From positions 434,001 to 498,000 of the forward strand of contig NZ_JACGWV010000002.1 in assembly GCF_014137995.1 (NCBI RefSeq): a stretch of DNA of 64,000 nucleotides, in the 5' to 3' direction. The number at the start of each line of letters is the position of its first letter. Positions within the stretch are counted from its first letter, which is position 1. The translations under genes were made by a program, and so were the position numbers. The DNA is from Promicromonospora sukumoe (GTDB taxonomy: Bacteria > Actinomycetota > Actinomycetes > Actinomycetales > Cellulomonadaceae). Shown here piece by piece: positions 49,094 through 58,167 of the stretch. The notes beneath the pieces were generated by a model, which did not search any database, was not told the origin of the DNA, and saw only the letters and a program-made list of their open reading frames with translations.

Positions 49094-49140
49094 ACACTAC
49101 ACCTAGGGTCTGACACCTGCTCGGCAACGACATGTAGTGG
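49094..49140 (-). promoter_or_regulatory. Pair of NrdR-like boxes upstream of nrdHIEF
   Basis: ACACTACACCTAGGGT (49094-49109) and CAACGACATGTAGTGG (49125-49140) fit the consensus acaCwAtATaTwGtgt at 12 and 10 of 16 positions. Their linker is 15 bp (31 bp centre to centre), the phasing expected for tandem NrdR sites. NrdR is an ATP/dATP-sensing repressor of RNR operons; its gene is not in the window. Site calls are by eye. Confidence 0.6.
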
Positions 49141-49479
49141 TTCGAGACGTGGTAGGCACTAGGCCGGGAACGCTCGCGACGCTCGAGGACCATGCTGCCA
49201 CGAGCCTCTGACACCGCCTGGGAGGCCGCGCGCACGGGTTCCCAGGGCGCCGTCGGAGGAGCCGCCGGGACCGCGCGAACGGGCACCTCGGCGGCCTCGC
49301 GGAGCCCGAAAAATATCTGAGTCCACGGCGTGTCGCGCCCCTTCGGCGTGTCACCCGGACGGAGTTTGTCGGGCTCACCACACGACGGACGGCCGCCACC
49401 GGGAATACCTCGCCGCCGCTCCGGGACGGCGCTCCCACCGGCACCCGTGCGCGGCCGATCCGTACTCGGCGGGGTGCGC
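49141..49479. other. Gene-poor stretch upstream of nrdHIEF
   Basis: 339 bp with no recognised gene. On the minus strand the frame covering about 49140-49330 has strong GC-third-base codon use (TPWTQIFFGLREAAEVPVRAVP...) but no acceptable start codon, so it may be a decayed gene end. GGCGTGTC occurs twice at an 18-bp interval at about 49329-49356. No terminator for the upstream serine hydrolase gene is evident. Confidence 0.35.
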
Positions 49480-50907
49480 CTACCCGACCGGCCCGGGAAC
49501 GTGCCAGCCGACGTCGTCCACGCCCCCGGGAACGGTCGTGCCGGCGTCGTACGGCGCCCGCGTGAAGTGGAACGTGCCGATGTCCAGCGCGACGGGCGCG
49601 CCGTCCGCCTCGACCACCCGCAGCCGCTCCCCCAGCCAGTAGCCGCCGTCGACGCCCCGGAGCTCGCCGCGGACGACGTCGAACAGCGTGCCGCGGCCCC
49701 CGCTGCGCGCGGACCGCAGGTCGACCCGTCCCGCCGCGTCGACGCGCACGAGGAACGGGACGGGCCCCCAGTACCAGGTCCCGTCGATCCCGGCCCGCCC
49801 GCCCGAGGCCTGCTCGTTCGAGCCCTGCCCGTTCGAGCCCTGCTCGTCGACCACCGGCGACCCCGCGGCCGCCCCGCCGCCCTGGAGCAGCGCCAGCAGC
49901 CCGGTACCGTCGCCGAACCCGGCCGTGGACGCGCCGCAGACCGCGACCACGTCCCCGGTCTCGACGTCGGCCCGGAGGTCGGCCGTGAACCCCGGCACGG
50001 ACCCGCCGTGCCCGACCGTGCGCACCGTGCCGTCCTGCCGCACGCGCACGCCGAGCCCGTGCGCGGTGGCCCACGGTCCGCCCGCGGGTCCGGCATCGTC
50101 GACCACGACGCGCGGGACCGCCAGGTCGCGGCGCACGGCGAGCGGCAACACCGCCTCGCCCGCGTCCCGGTCGCTCTCCGCGCCCACGAGCCACAGACCG
50201 AAGCGCACCAGGTCCGACGGCGTGGACCACACCTCGCCCGCCGGCCCGGCCGCACGGTAGCCGGGCACCGGCTCGTGGTGCACCAGGTCCTGGTCCGGGT
50301 GCACGGCGTAGCCCGTGACGTGCGGGCCGGCGGGCTCCCGGCCGGTGGCGGTCATGCCGAGCGGCGTCCACAGCTCGTCGCGGAGCACCTCGTCCCACGG
50401 CCGGCCGCGGTGCACCTCGACCAGCCGGCCCAGCAGGGCGAAGCCCGGGTTGCTGTAGTGGTACCGGTCGCCGGGCTCCCAGAGCCGCTCCAGGCCGGAG
50501 GCGGCCAGCTCGTCCCAGGACGGCCCGCCGTGCCGCTCCCACCACGGCCCGGGAAACTCCGCCTGGAGGCCGCTGGTGTGCGTGAGCAGCTGCCGGACGG
50601 TGGCGTCGGCGCCGGGGGCGTCCGGCAGGTGCTTCCCGATCGGGTCCGCGAGCGCCACCGCGCCGTCGGCGACGAGCCGCAGCACGGCGACGGCGATCAT
50701 CGGCTTGGTGATCGAGCCGATGCGGAAGGCGTGCTCCGGCGTCGGCTCGCCTGCCCAGGGGGCCGCCGCGACGTCCGCCCAGACGACCTCGCCCCCGCGG
50801 CCGGCGGCGGCGGACAGGGCGGGCACGCGGGCGCCGTCGCGCAGCTCGTGGAGCAGCCCGCTCAGCGCGCTGCCCGGCACGGTACTGGCCACCTGGGACT
50901 GGATCAT
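49480..50907 (-). CDS. Serine hydrolase, beta-lactamase/AmpC fold
   Basis: 475 residues. Catalytic SxxK in RIGSITKPM, YxN in YHYSNPGFALLGRL, and GHGGSVPGF in place of KTG, the triad of class C beta-lactamase/esterase EstB-like proteins. The C-terminal 150 residues form an extra beta-rich lipocalin-like domain (YWGPVPFLVRVDAAGRVDLR, GTLFDVVRGELRGVDGGYWLGERLRV). No signal peptide is evident at ATG 50907, so it is likely cytoplasmic. A short GSNGQ/GSNEQ duplication (49815-49843) lies in the linker. It could be an esterase or D-aminopeptidase-like enzyme; function uncertain. Confidence 0.86.
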   Translation of the reverse strand: MIQSQVASTVPGSALSGLLHELRDGARVPALSAAAGRGGEVVWADVAAAPWAGEPTPEHAFRIGSITKPMIAVAVLRLVADGAVALADPIGKHLPDAPGADATVRQLLTHTSGLQAEFPGPWWERHGGPSWDELAASGLERLWEPGDRYHYSNPGFALLGRLVEVHRGRPWDEVLRDELWTPLGMTATGREPAGPHVTGYAVHPDQDLVHHEPVPGYRAAGPAGEVWSTPSDLVRFGLWLVGAESDRDAGEAVLPLAVRRDLAVPRVVVDDAGPAGGPWATAHGLGVRVRQDGTVRTVGHGGSVPGFTADLRADVETGDVVAVCGASTAGFGDGTGLLALLQGGGAAAGSPVVDEQGSNGQGSNEQASGGRAGIDGTWYWGPVPFLVRVDAAGRVDLRSARSGGRGTLFDVVRGELRGVDGGYWLGERLRVVEADGAPVALDIGTFHFTRAPYDAGTTVPGGVDDVGWHVPGPVG

Positions 50908-50933
50908 CCCCAGAAGGTACCCAACGAACGAGA

Positions 50934-50991
50934 TCGGTCGGTTGCCTTGAGACCGGTCGTTCGACCGACCGGTCTCAAGGCAACCGACCGA
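50934..50991. terminator. Perfect 26-bp inverted repeat after the sugar-utilisation operon
   Basis: Arms 50934-50959 and 50966-50991 are exact around a 6-nt loop, 25 bp after the beta-glucosidase stop. It also sits directly before the serine hydrolase gene, so that gene needs its own promoter. The arms resemble those at 12613-12674. Confidence 0.8.
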
Positions 50992-51015
50992 AGTCACACC
51001 CCCACCAGCAAGGGG

Positions 51016-52452
51016 TCAGGCAGGGGAGACCTCATCCGTCCCCGGCAGGATGTTGCTGGTGGCCAGCCTCCGGTACCAGTGCGCGGAGTCCTTCCAGGTG
51101 CGCTCCAGCGTCTCGTAGTCCACCCGGATGATCCCGAACCGGCGGTCGTAGCCGTAGGCCCACTCGAAGTTGTCGAGCAGCGACCACGCGAAGTACCCGC
51201 GCACGTCCACGCCCTGGTCCCGGGCGAGCCCGAGCGCCTCGACGTGGTCGTGCAGGTAGGAGACGCGCTCGACGTCGTGCACGCGCGCCACGCCGTCCTC
51301 GACCACCACGGTGTCGGCGAACGCCGCGCCGTTCTCGGTGACCATGAGCGGCTGGTCCGGGTAGGTGTCGCGCAGCGAGACCAGCAGGTCGGTGAGGCCG
51401 GCCGGCTCGATGTTCCAGCCCATGGCCGTGTAGGGGCCGGGCTGCGGCAGGAACTCGACGTCGTCGGCGGCGATCCACGGGGTGCCCGCGGAGTCCTTGT
51501 GCCCGTCGGCCTGCTGGCGCTCGCCCTCGCCGGAGTAGTGCCGCACGCGCGCCGTCGAGTAGTAGTTGACGCCCAGCACGTCGAGCGGCTGCTTCGTGAT
51601 CTCCAGGTCGCCGTCGTGCACGAACGACCAGTCGGTCACCGAGGCGGTGTTCTCCAGCAGGTCGGCGGGGTAGACGCCGTCGAGCACCGGCGCGAGGAAC
51701 GCCCGGTTCGCCAGGGCGTCGACCTTGCGGACGGCGCCCTGGTCGGCCTCGGACGACGGGTCGTCCGGCCGGAAGACGTGCAGGTTCAGCGTGATCGACG
51801 TCTTCGCGGCGTCGCCGAGCACCTCGCGGATCTGCTGGACGGCGAGGCCGTGCGCCAGGTTGAGGTGGTGCACCGCCTGCAGCGCGGCCAGGGACTCGGT
51901 GCGGCCGGGCGCGTGCACGCCCGAGCCGTAGCCCAGGTACGCCGTGCACCACGGCTCGTTGAGCGTGGTCCAGACGTCGATGCGGTCGCCCAGCTCCTCG
52001 GCCATCTTCCGCGCGTACCGCGCGAAGGCGTAGGCCGTCTCGCGGTTGGTCCAGCCGCCGGCGTCCTCCAGCTCCTGCGGGAGGTCCCAGTGGTAGAGCG
52101 TGACGACGGGCTTGACGCCCGCGGCGATCAGGCCGTCCACGAGGTCCGAGTAGAACCGGATGCCCTCGGCGTTGAACTCGCCGGAGCCGCCCGGCTGCAC
52201 CCGCGGCCACGCGATCGAGAACCGGTAGGCGCCCAGGCCCAGGTTCTTGATGTGCTCGACGTCCTCCTGCCAGCGGTGGAAGTGGTCGTCGGCGACGTCA
52301 CCGGTGTCGCCGTTCAGCGTCCGGCCCGGCGTGTGCGAGAACGTGTCCCAGATGGACGGGCCGCGCCCGCCCTCGGTCGCGCCTCCCTCGATCTGGTACG
52401 ACGCCGTCGCCGATCCCCAGAGGAAATCGTCGGGGAACTTCCGTGCACTCAC
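51016..52452 (-). CDS. Family GH1 beta-glucosidase
   Basis: 478 residues. Acid/base Glu in WTTLNEPWCTAYLGY and nucleophile Glu in MVTENGAAF, with the N-terminal FPDDFLWGSATASYQIEGGATEGGRGPSIWDTF and AWSLLDNFEWAYGY of family 1. No signal peptide: acts in the cytoplasm on imported beta-glucosides. GTG 52452 overlaps the stop of the alpha-xylosidase gene as GTGA. Together with the alpha-xylosidase it could dismantle xyloglucan oligosaccharides. Confidence 0.95.
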   Translation of the reverse strand: MSARKFPDDFLWGSATASYQIEGGATEGGRGPSIWDTFSHTPGRTLNGDTGDVADDHFHRWQEDVEHIKNLGLGAYRFSIAWPRVQPGGSGEFNAEGIRFYSDLVDGLIAAGVKPVVTLYHWDLPQELEDAGGWTNRETAYAFARYARKMAEELGDRIDVWTTLNEPWCTAYLGYGSGVHAPGRTESLAALQAVHHLNLAHGLAVQQIREVLGDAAKTSITLNLHVFRPDDPSSEADQGAVRKVDALANRAFLAPVLDGVYPADLLENTASVTDWSFVHDGDLEITKQPLDVLGVNYYSTARVRHYSGEGERQQADGHKDSAGTPWIAADDVEFLPQPGPYTAMGWNIEPAGLTDLLVSLRDTYPDQPLMVTENGAAFADTVVVEDGVARVHDVERVSYLHDHVEALGLARDQGVDVRGYFAWSLLDNFEWAYGYDRRFGIIRVDYETLERTWKDSAHWYRRLATSNILPGTDEVSPA

Positions 52453-54725
52453 AGTGCCACCTCTCCCGGGCCGGTGGCCCGAACGGTCTTGCCTTCGTTC
52501 TCGACGCTCCATTCACCAGGAGCGTCAGCGCTGGTCACGTGCACGACGCCGGACACGTACCGCACACGGAACGTCGCCGGGGCGCCGGTGCCACCGGGAA
52601 CCAGGATCTCTTCGTCGAACCCTTCGGGCAGACGGGTGCAGCGTAACGTCACGCCCTCGGCCCATGCGTAGTCCGGCCGGTCGTCGCGCGCGCCGACCGG
52701 CAGCACCGTGCCGGGCCGCACGAGCACCGGCAGGGTGTCGAACCCGTGCTCCTCCGTGACCCAGCGGGACCCGGAGACGGTCGGGGCCAGGTCGGACGCC
52801 GCGACCTCCGCCAGCCGGGTCCACTCCCCCGCGGGCAGGTAGTACTCGGCGCGGGACTCACCGAACACGGGCGCGACCAGCAGCGACGACCCCAGCATGT
52901 ACTGCGTGTCCACGGTGGCGGCGCTCCGGTCGGCCGGGAACTCCAGCACCATCGGCCGCATCACGGGCAGCCCCGCTCCGGCGGCCTCGGCGCCGGCCCC
53001 GCCGAGGTACGGCATGAGCCGCATCTTCAGCCGGGTGAACTTGCGCGTGACGTCGACGGCCTCGTCGTCGAACGCCCACGGGACGCGGTACGAGCTCGAC
53101 CCGTGCAGGCGGGAGTGCGAGGAGAGCAGGCCGAACGCCGTCCACCGCTTGAAGACGGCGGGGTCGGGCGTGCCCTCGAAGCCACCGATGTCGTGGCTCC
53201 AGTAGCCGAACCCGGACAGCGACAGCGACAGGCCGCCGCGCAGCGACTCCGCCATGGACACGAAGGTGGACTCGCAGTCGCCGCCCCAGTGCACGGGGAA
53301 GGCCTGGGTGCCCGCCGTGGCGGACCGGGCGAACAGCACGGCCTCGCCGGTGCCCCGTTCCTGCTCCAGCAGGTCGAACACCGTCTTGTTGTAGAGGGAG
53401 GCGTAGAAGTTGTGCATCCGCTGCGGGTCGGACCCGTCGTGCCAGACGACGTCCGTGGGGATGCGCTCCCCGAAGTCCGTCTTGAAGCAGTCCACGCCCT
53501 GGTCCAGCAGCACGCGCAGCTTGTCCTGGTACCAGGCGGCGGCGTCGGGGTTGGTGAAGTCCACCAGCGCCATGCCGGCCTGCCACTTGTCCCACTGCCA
53601 GACGTCGCCGTCGGCCGTGGTGACCAGGTAGCCCTTCGCCTTGCCCTCGCGGAACAGGTGCGAGCGCTGGGCGATGTACGGGTTGATCCAGACGCAGACC
53701 TTCAGGCCGCGGTCGTGCAGCCGCTCCAGCATGCCCTCGGGGTCCGGGAAGGTGGCCGGGTCCCACACGAAGTCGCACCAGTGGAACTGCCGCATCCAGA
53801 AGCAGTCGAAGTGGAACACCGACAGCGGGATGTCCCGCTCGGCCATGCCGTCGACGAAGCTCATGACCGTGGACTCGGAGTAGTCCGTGGTGAACGACGT
53901 CGAGAGCCACAGCCCGTACGACCAGGCGGGGACGACGGCGGGCCGCCCCGTCAGGGCCGTGTACCGGCGCAGGATCTCGGCCGGGGTGGGCCCGTGGATC
54001 ACGTAGTACTGCAGCGTCTGCCCCGGCACGGAGAACTGCGTGCGGCTGACCGCCTCGGAGCCCACCTCGAACGACACGTTCTCGGGGTGCGCCACGAACA
54101 CGCCGTAGCCGCGGTCGGTCAGGTAGAACGGGACGTTCTTGTAGGCCTGCTCGCTCGCGGTGCCGCCGTCCTCGTTCCAGACGTCGACGCTCTGGCCGTT
54201 CTTCACGAAGGCGCCGAACCGCTCGCCCAGCCCGTAGACGTGCTCGCCCACGCTCAGCCCGAGCTGCTCGTGCACGAAGTCGCCCTCGGGCGTGCTGGCC
54301 AGCCCCACGCTCCGGGCCGAAGACGTGGTGAGCACCTCGCCGCCCGCCACGAAGTCGACCTGCCACGCGCCGTCGGTCGAGACGCGGGCCGTGAGGCCGC
54401 CCGACGTCAGCTCGGCGGGACCCTCGCCCGGAGCGGTGGGCGCCACCACCTTGACCACGCCCGGCTCCCGGTTCACCGCGAAGTGCGGCCCGGGGTCGCG
54501 GCGGCCCTGGTGGTGCTCGATGCGCACGCCGATGACGTCGTCCGCGGGGGCGTCGAACGTGACCGTCACGACGGGGCGGTTCAGGGTGTCGCCGCGCTTG
54601 GTGATGGGCGCCGTGGGCGCGTACACGGTCAGCGTGTCGTCGCCGGCCTCGACCGCGTCGACGTCGCGCGGACGCAGCACGTCGACGCCGGGACGCAGCT
54701 GCCAGTAGCCGTCGGTGAATCTCAT
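52449..54725 (-). CDS. yicI: Alpha-xylosidase, family GH31
   Basis: 758 residues. The stretch SVFHFDCFWMRQFHWCDFVW, KVCVWINPYIAQRS, nucleophile Asp in DCFKTDFGERIPTDV and acid/base Asp in FPVHWGGDCEST is nearly identical to E. coli YicI; the Cys and Trp in FDCFWM favour xylose over glucose at the active site. The N-terminal beta-sandwich and C-terminal domains are complete. Cytoplasmic, no signal peptide. Removes alpha-1,6-linked xylose such as in isoprimeverose. Translationally coupled to the GH1 gene. Confidence 0.93.
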   Translation of the reverse strand: MRFTDGYWQLRPGVDVLRPRDVDAVEAGDDTLTVYAPTAPITKRGDTLNRPVVTVTFDAPADDVIGVRIEHHQGRRDPGPHFAVNREPGVVKVVAPTAPGEGPAELTSGGLTARVSTDGAWQVDFVAGGEVLTTSSARSVGLASTPEGDFVHEQLGLSVGEHVYGLGERFGAFVKNGQSVDVWNEDGGTASEQAYKNVPFYLTDRGYGVFVAHPENVSFEVGSEAVSRTQFSVPGQTLQYYVIHGPTPAEILRRYTALTGRPAVVPAWSYGLWLSTSFTTDYSESTVMSFVDGMAERDIPLSVFHFDCFWMRQFHWCDFVWDPATFPDPEGMLERLHDRGLKVCVWINPYIAQRSHLFREGKAKGYLVTTADGDVWQWDKWQAGMALVDFTNPDAAAWYQDKLRVLLDQGVDCFKTDFGERIPTDVVWHDGSDPQRMHNFYASLYNKTVFDLLEQERGTGEAVLFARSATAGTQAFPVHWGGDCESTFVSMAESLRGGLSLSLSGFGYWSHDIGGFEGTPDPAVFKRWTAFGLLSSHSRLHGSSSYRVPWAFDDEAVDVTRKFTRLKMRLMPYLGGAGAEAAGAGLPVMRPMVLEFPADRSAATVDTQYMLGSSLLVAPVFGESRAEYYLPAGEWTRLAEVAASDLAPTVSGSRWVTEEHGFDTLPVLVRPGTVLPVGARDDRPDYAWAEGVTLRCTRLPEGFDEEILVPGGTGAPATFRVRYVSGVVHVTSADAPGEWSVENEGKTVRATGPGEVAL

Positions 54726-54771
54726 GCGTGGGGCCTCACTCGTCTCTCGATGGCCGTGGGGTGGAGCGCGT

Positions 54772-55656
54772 TCACTTGACCGCCCCGGCGGTCACGCCCC
54801 GGGTCAGGGTGCGCTGGAAGATCAGGAAGAAGATGACGGCCGGCACCAGCGACACGAGCGAGCCCGCGTTGATCGTGGGCGCGTCCATCATCCGGTCGCC
54901 CTGCAGCGAGGCGAGGGCGATGGGGATGGTCTGGGTGTCGTTGCTGGTCAGCATCACCAGCGGGATGAAGAACTCGTTCCAGGTCCAGATGAAGAAGAAG
55001 ATCATCAGCACCGAGAGCGTGGGCCGCACGATCGGGAACACGACCTGCCAGAGGATGCGCCAGCGGCTCGCGCCGTCCAGGGCGGCCGCCTCCAGCAGGG
55101 CGGGCGGGAACGTGCCGAGCACCGAGGACAGCAGGTAGGTGCCGAACGCCGACTGGATGACGGTGAAGATGATGATCACCGACCACTGCGAGTTCGACAG
55201 GCCCACGGACTGCGCCATGGTGAACAGCGGGTAGATCAGGGCCTCCTGCGGCAGCATGTTCGCCAGCAGGAACAGCGCGACGATCCACAGCCGCCCCTTC
55301 ACCCGGCCGATGCCGATCGCGTACGCGTTCAGCAGCGACAGCAGGGCGCCGAGCACGGCCACGACCGCCGAGATGAACACCGAGTTCCACAGCTTGACCG
55401 GGAAGTCGGTGCGCTCCCAGAAGGCCACGACCCCGTCGAGGTAGAGGCCCGACGGCAGGGACAGCGGCCCGTTCGCCGCGTAGTCCTGCGGCGACTTGAA
55501 GGCGTTGAGCAGCATGATCCCGAACGGGGCGAGCACCGCGAGCCCCACGAGGACCGCGGCGGCCAGGACGAGCCAGCGGCCCACCCCGCGGCGGTAGCGG
55601 GAGTCGATCGCGGAGGCCCGCACCTGGGCGGGTCGCAGGTCTGTGGCGACGGCCAT
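54772..55656 (-). CDS. Sugar ABC transporter permease (MalG type)
   Basis: 294 residues with about six hydrophobic segments. After a cytoplasmic start comes VLAPFGIMLLNAFKSPQDYAANGP, then the EAA loop LLEAAALDGASRWRILWQVVFPIVRPTL and TIPIALASLQGDR in the last part. ATG 55656 is 1 bp after the stop of the MalF-like permease gene, a tightly packed operon. Imports an oligosaccharide with the preceding permease and binding protein; no ATPase gene is in the operon, so a shared MsiK-like ATPase is likely (known for actinomycetes, inferred here). Confidence 0.92.
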   Translation of the reverse strand: MAVATDLRPAQVRASAIDSRYRRGVGRWLVLAAAVLVGLAVLAPFGIMLLNAFKSPQDYAANGPLSLPSGLYLDGVVAFWERTDFPVKLWNSVFISAVVAVLGALLSLLNAYAIGIGRVKGRLWIVALFLLANMLPQEALIYPLFTMAQSVGLSNSQWSVIIIFTVIQSAFGTYLLSSVLGTFPPALLEAAALDGASRWRILWQVVFPIVRPTLSVLMIFFFIWTWNEFFIPLVMLTSNDTQTIPIALASLQGDRMMDAPTINAGSLVSLVPAVIFFLIFQRTLTRGVTAGAVK

Positions 55657-55657
55657 G

Positions 55658-56635
55658 TCAGACCCCCTCCCTCTCACGTCGTTCGGCCCGGTTCTGCAGG
55701 CCGAGGATCACCAGCGCCACGACGACGATCACGAGCGTGAGCACCGTCGCGATGGCCGACCCGTAGCCGACCTGGGACTTGTCGAAGAAGTTCAGGTACG
55801 AGTAGTAGCTCGGCACCAGGGTCGAGCTCTCGGGCCCGCCGCGCGTCAGCACGTAGATGGGCCCGAACACCTTCAGGGCCGCGACCGTGCAGGTCAGCGT
55901 CACCACGAAGGTCTCGGGGCGGATCTGCGGCACCGTGATGGCGCGGAACCTGTCCCACCAGCCGGCGCCGTCGAGCTCCGCCGCCTCGTAGAGCTCCGGG
56001 TCCACGCGCTGCAGGGCCGCCATGAAGATGACCACGGGGTAGCCCATCTGCACCCAGATCAGCACGAGCATCACCGAGGGCAGGGCCGTGCTCGGGTCAC
56101 CGAGCCAGTTGGGCGGCGTCTCGACGCCGATCCCGCGCAGGATCACGTTGAGCGCACCGGTCTGGGAGTTCAGGATCCAGTTCCACAGCACGCCCGCCAC
56201 CGCGACGGGCAGGATCTGCGGCAGGTAGTACGTGGCCCGCAGCACGGAGGACACCCGCTCGCCGAAGCGCCGTCCGAGGTAGTCGAACAGCACCGCCGCG
56301 AGCACCAGGCCCAGCAGCGTGGGCACCAGCACCATCGCGACGATCATCGCCAGCGAGTTGCCGAACGACGTCCAGAACTTGTCGTCGCCCAGCAGGTCCA
56401 CGTAGTTGCCCAGCCCGTTCCAGCGCAGCGGCGCCATGCCGCCGCGCCACTTGAACAGGCTGAAGTACACGTTGGTGACCAGCGGGTACCCGATCACCAC
56501 GACGAACGCGACCGCGCCGGGCAGCAGGTAGGGCAGGTACCCCACCCACGGGGCCCGACGACGGCGCGTTCCGCGCGGTGCTCGCGGGCGGGTGTCCGCC
56601 CGCGAGCGCCGTTCGGTCAGGGCGGTGTCAGCCAT
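55658..56635 (-). CDS. Sugar ABC transporter permease (MalF type)
   Basis: 325 residues. Basic N-terminus, then APWVGYLPYLLPGAVAFVVVIGYPLVTNVYFSLFKW, EAA loop ELYEAAELDGAGWWDRFRAITVPQIRPE. It overlaps the upstream binding-protein gene by 8 bp. Forms a heterodimer with the MalG-like subunit. Confidence 0.92.
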   Translation of the reverse strand: MADTALTERRSRADTRPRAPRGTRRRRAPWVGYLPYLLPGAVAFVVVIGYPLVTNVYFSLFKWRGGMAPLRWNGLGNYVDLLGDDKFWTSFGNSLAMIVAMVLVPTLLGLVLAAVLFDYLGRRFGERVSSVLRATYYLPQILPVAVAGVLWNWILNSQTGALNVILRGIGVETPPNWLGDPSTALPSVMLVLIWVQMGYPVVIFMAALQRVDPELYEAAELDGAGWWDRFRAITVPQIRPETFVVTLTCTVAALKVFGPIYVLTRGGPESSTLVPSYYSYLNFFDKSQVGYGSAIATVLTLVIVVVALVILGLQNRAERREREGV

Positions 56636-57932
56636 CGAGCAGGTCGGCCTTGCCCTCGTCGTACGAGCCCTGCAGCCCGTCCAGCACCTCGGACGGCGTC
56701 TTGGACCGGTTCACCAGGGACTGGAGCTCGCTGACGATCACGTCGTAGTAGCCGGCCACGGGCCAGTCGGGGTAGTAGGCCAGACCGTCCTCGTCGAGGA
56801 TCGCCTGGAAGTTCTCGGTGAGCTCGCGCGTGCGCTCGTCCTCGATCACGGAGGGGTCGCCCGCGACGGGCAGGCCGCCCTCGGTGGCCAGCACGTCCTG
56901 CACCTCGGGGCGCAGGGTGATGTCGATGAACTCCTCGGCCAGGCTCGGGGAGTCGGCGTTCGCGGGGACCACCCAGAGGTTGCCCGACGAGCCGGTGTGC
57001 AGCGTGTTGCCCGGGAAGTTGAACTGGCCCCAGTCGGCCTGCATCTCGGTGGCGAGACGGCCGAACCACCACGAGCCGCTGACCATGATCGGGTACGTGC
57101 CGTCGATGAACGAGACGCCCATGTCCTCGGCGGTCAGGGCGGCGGAGTCGGAGGCGATGTAGCCCTTCTCGATCCACTCGTCGAGCTTCTCGGTGGCCTG
57201 CGTCATCGCGTCGTTGTGGAAGTCGACGTCGTTCGCGAAGAGCTGGTAGTCGTCCACCAGGGCGCGGTCGCCGTAGGCGAGCACGAGCTCGTACCAGAGC
57301 TGGCCGAGCGGGTACTCGGCGCCGGCCTCGGCGAGCGGCGTGACGCCCTCGTCCTTGAAGGCGGCCAGCACGTCCTCGAACTCGTCGAGGGTGGTCGGCA
57401 CCTCCAGCCCGAGGTCGGCCAGCATCTCCTTGTTGTAGTAGACGCCGACGAACTCGCCGTAGTTCGGCACCCCGTACCACTCGCCGGAGCCCATGAGGCC
57501 CTGCTCGTCGTAGGTGGCCGTGGTGGCGAGCGAGCCGGACAGCTTCTCGTCCCAGCCGCGCTCGGCGGCGGCGTCGGTCAGCGGGGTGAGCAGGCCCTGC
57601 GCCGCGAGCTGGCCCGCGGTCGCGTTGCCCTTGTTGAACTCCATGACGTCGGGCACGTCGTCGCCCGTGAGCACGATCTTGGCGTTCTTCTGGATCTGCT
57701 CGAACGTCTGCTTCTCGACGTCCACCGTGACGTCCGGGTTCTCCTCCTCGAAGATCTCGATGGCCTTGGCCCAGGCCTTGCCCATCGCCGAGTCGTCGTT
57801 CTCGTAGTGCCAGATGGTGAGCGTGCTGTCGTCGGTGTCGCCGCCGGCAGCGCTCTGGCCGGTGCAGCCGGCCAGGGCCATCGCGCCGGCCACCGCTGCG
57901 GCCACGGCCGCGATCGTCCGCTTGTGCCTCAT
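56628..57932 (-). CDS. Sugar ABC transporter substrate-binding lipoprotein (SBP family 1)
   Basis: 434 residues. Signal peptide and lipobox AMALAGCTGQS. Family-1 motifs: LTIWHYENDDSAMGKAWAKAIEIFEEENPDVTV, DVPDVMEFNKGNATAGQLAAQGLLTPLT, GVPNYGEFVGVYYNKEMLADLGLEVPTTLDEFEDVL, YPIMVSGSWW. Binds oligosaccharide outside the membrane. Its genes' context (alpha-xylosidase, beta-glucosidase) suggests xyloglucan oligosaccharides or isoprimeverose. First gene of the operon; GGAGA lies before ATG 57932. Confidence 0.93.
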   Translation of the reverse strand: MRHKRTIAAVAAAVAGAMALAGCTGQSAAGGDTDDSTLTIWHYENDDSAMGKAWAKAIEIFEEENPDVTVDVEKQTFEQIQKNAKIVLTGDDVPDVMEFNKGNATAGQLAAQGLLTPLTDAAAERGWDEKLSGSLATTATYDEQGLMGSGEWYGVPNYGEFVGVYYNKEMLADLGLEVPTTLDEFEDVLAAFKDEGVTPLAEAGAEYPLGQLWYELVLAYGDRALVDDYQLFANDVDFHNDAMTQATEKLDEWIEKGYIASDSAALTAEDMGVSFIDGTYPIMVSGSWWFGRLATEMQADWGQFNFPGNTLHTGSSGNLWVVPANADSPSLAEEFIDITLRPEVQDVLATEGGLPVAGDPSVIEDERTRELTENFQAILDEDGLAYYPDWPVAGYYDVIVSELQSLVNRSKTPSEVLDGLQGSYDEGKADLLDG

Positions 57933-57975
57933 TGCATCTCCTTGGTCGCGCCCGGACTCCTGCGTCCGGATCGTC

Positions 57976-57985
57976 GAAGCGTTTC
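57976..57985. promoter_or_regulatory. LacI-type operator O1 upstream of the sugar ABC operon
   Basis: GAAGCGTTTC, a near-palindromic LacI-family half-site pair 43 bp before ATG 57932. On the minus strand TGGACA-N18-TAGCGT directly precedes it, so the site overlaps the expected transcription start. Confidence 0.6.
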
Positions 57986-58053
57986 AACACGCTAGCCCCA
58001 AGCTCTGACAACTGTCCAGTAGCATTTCTAGACCATGGGGCTAGTCTTCTGTC

Positions 58054-58063
58054 GAAGCGCTTC
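58054..58063. promoter_or_regulatory. LacI-type operator O2 upstream of the lacI-like gene
   Basis: GAAGCGCTTC, a perfect 10-bp palindrome, 78 bp from O1 and directly downstream of TAGTCT, a possible -10 of the regulator gene. It fits negative autoregulation and, with O1, repression of the divergent operon. Confidence 0.65.
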
Positions 58064-58167
58064 CCCGGCATGCGGCACACTGGTGTGCCGGCACCGCGCA
58101 CCACCTGCGCCGGGATCAGGCACACTCTCCCGGGGCAGATGACCGGTTCCGACTCGAATGGAGCACT

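Noticed and set aside
49010..49479. B12 riboswitch upstream of the ribonucleotide reductase operon
   Set aside because: Class Ib enzymes do not use cobalamin and no B12-box sequence was seen; the region fits NrdR control instead.
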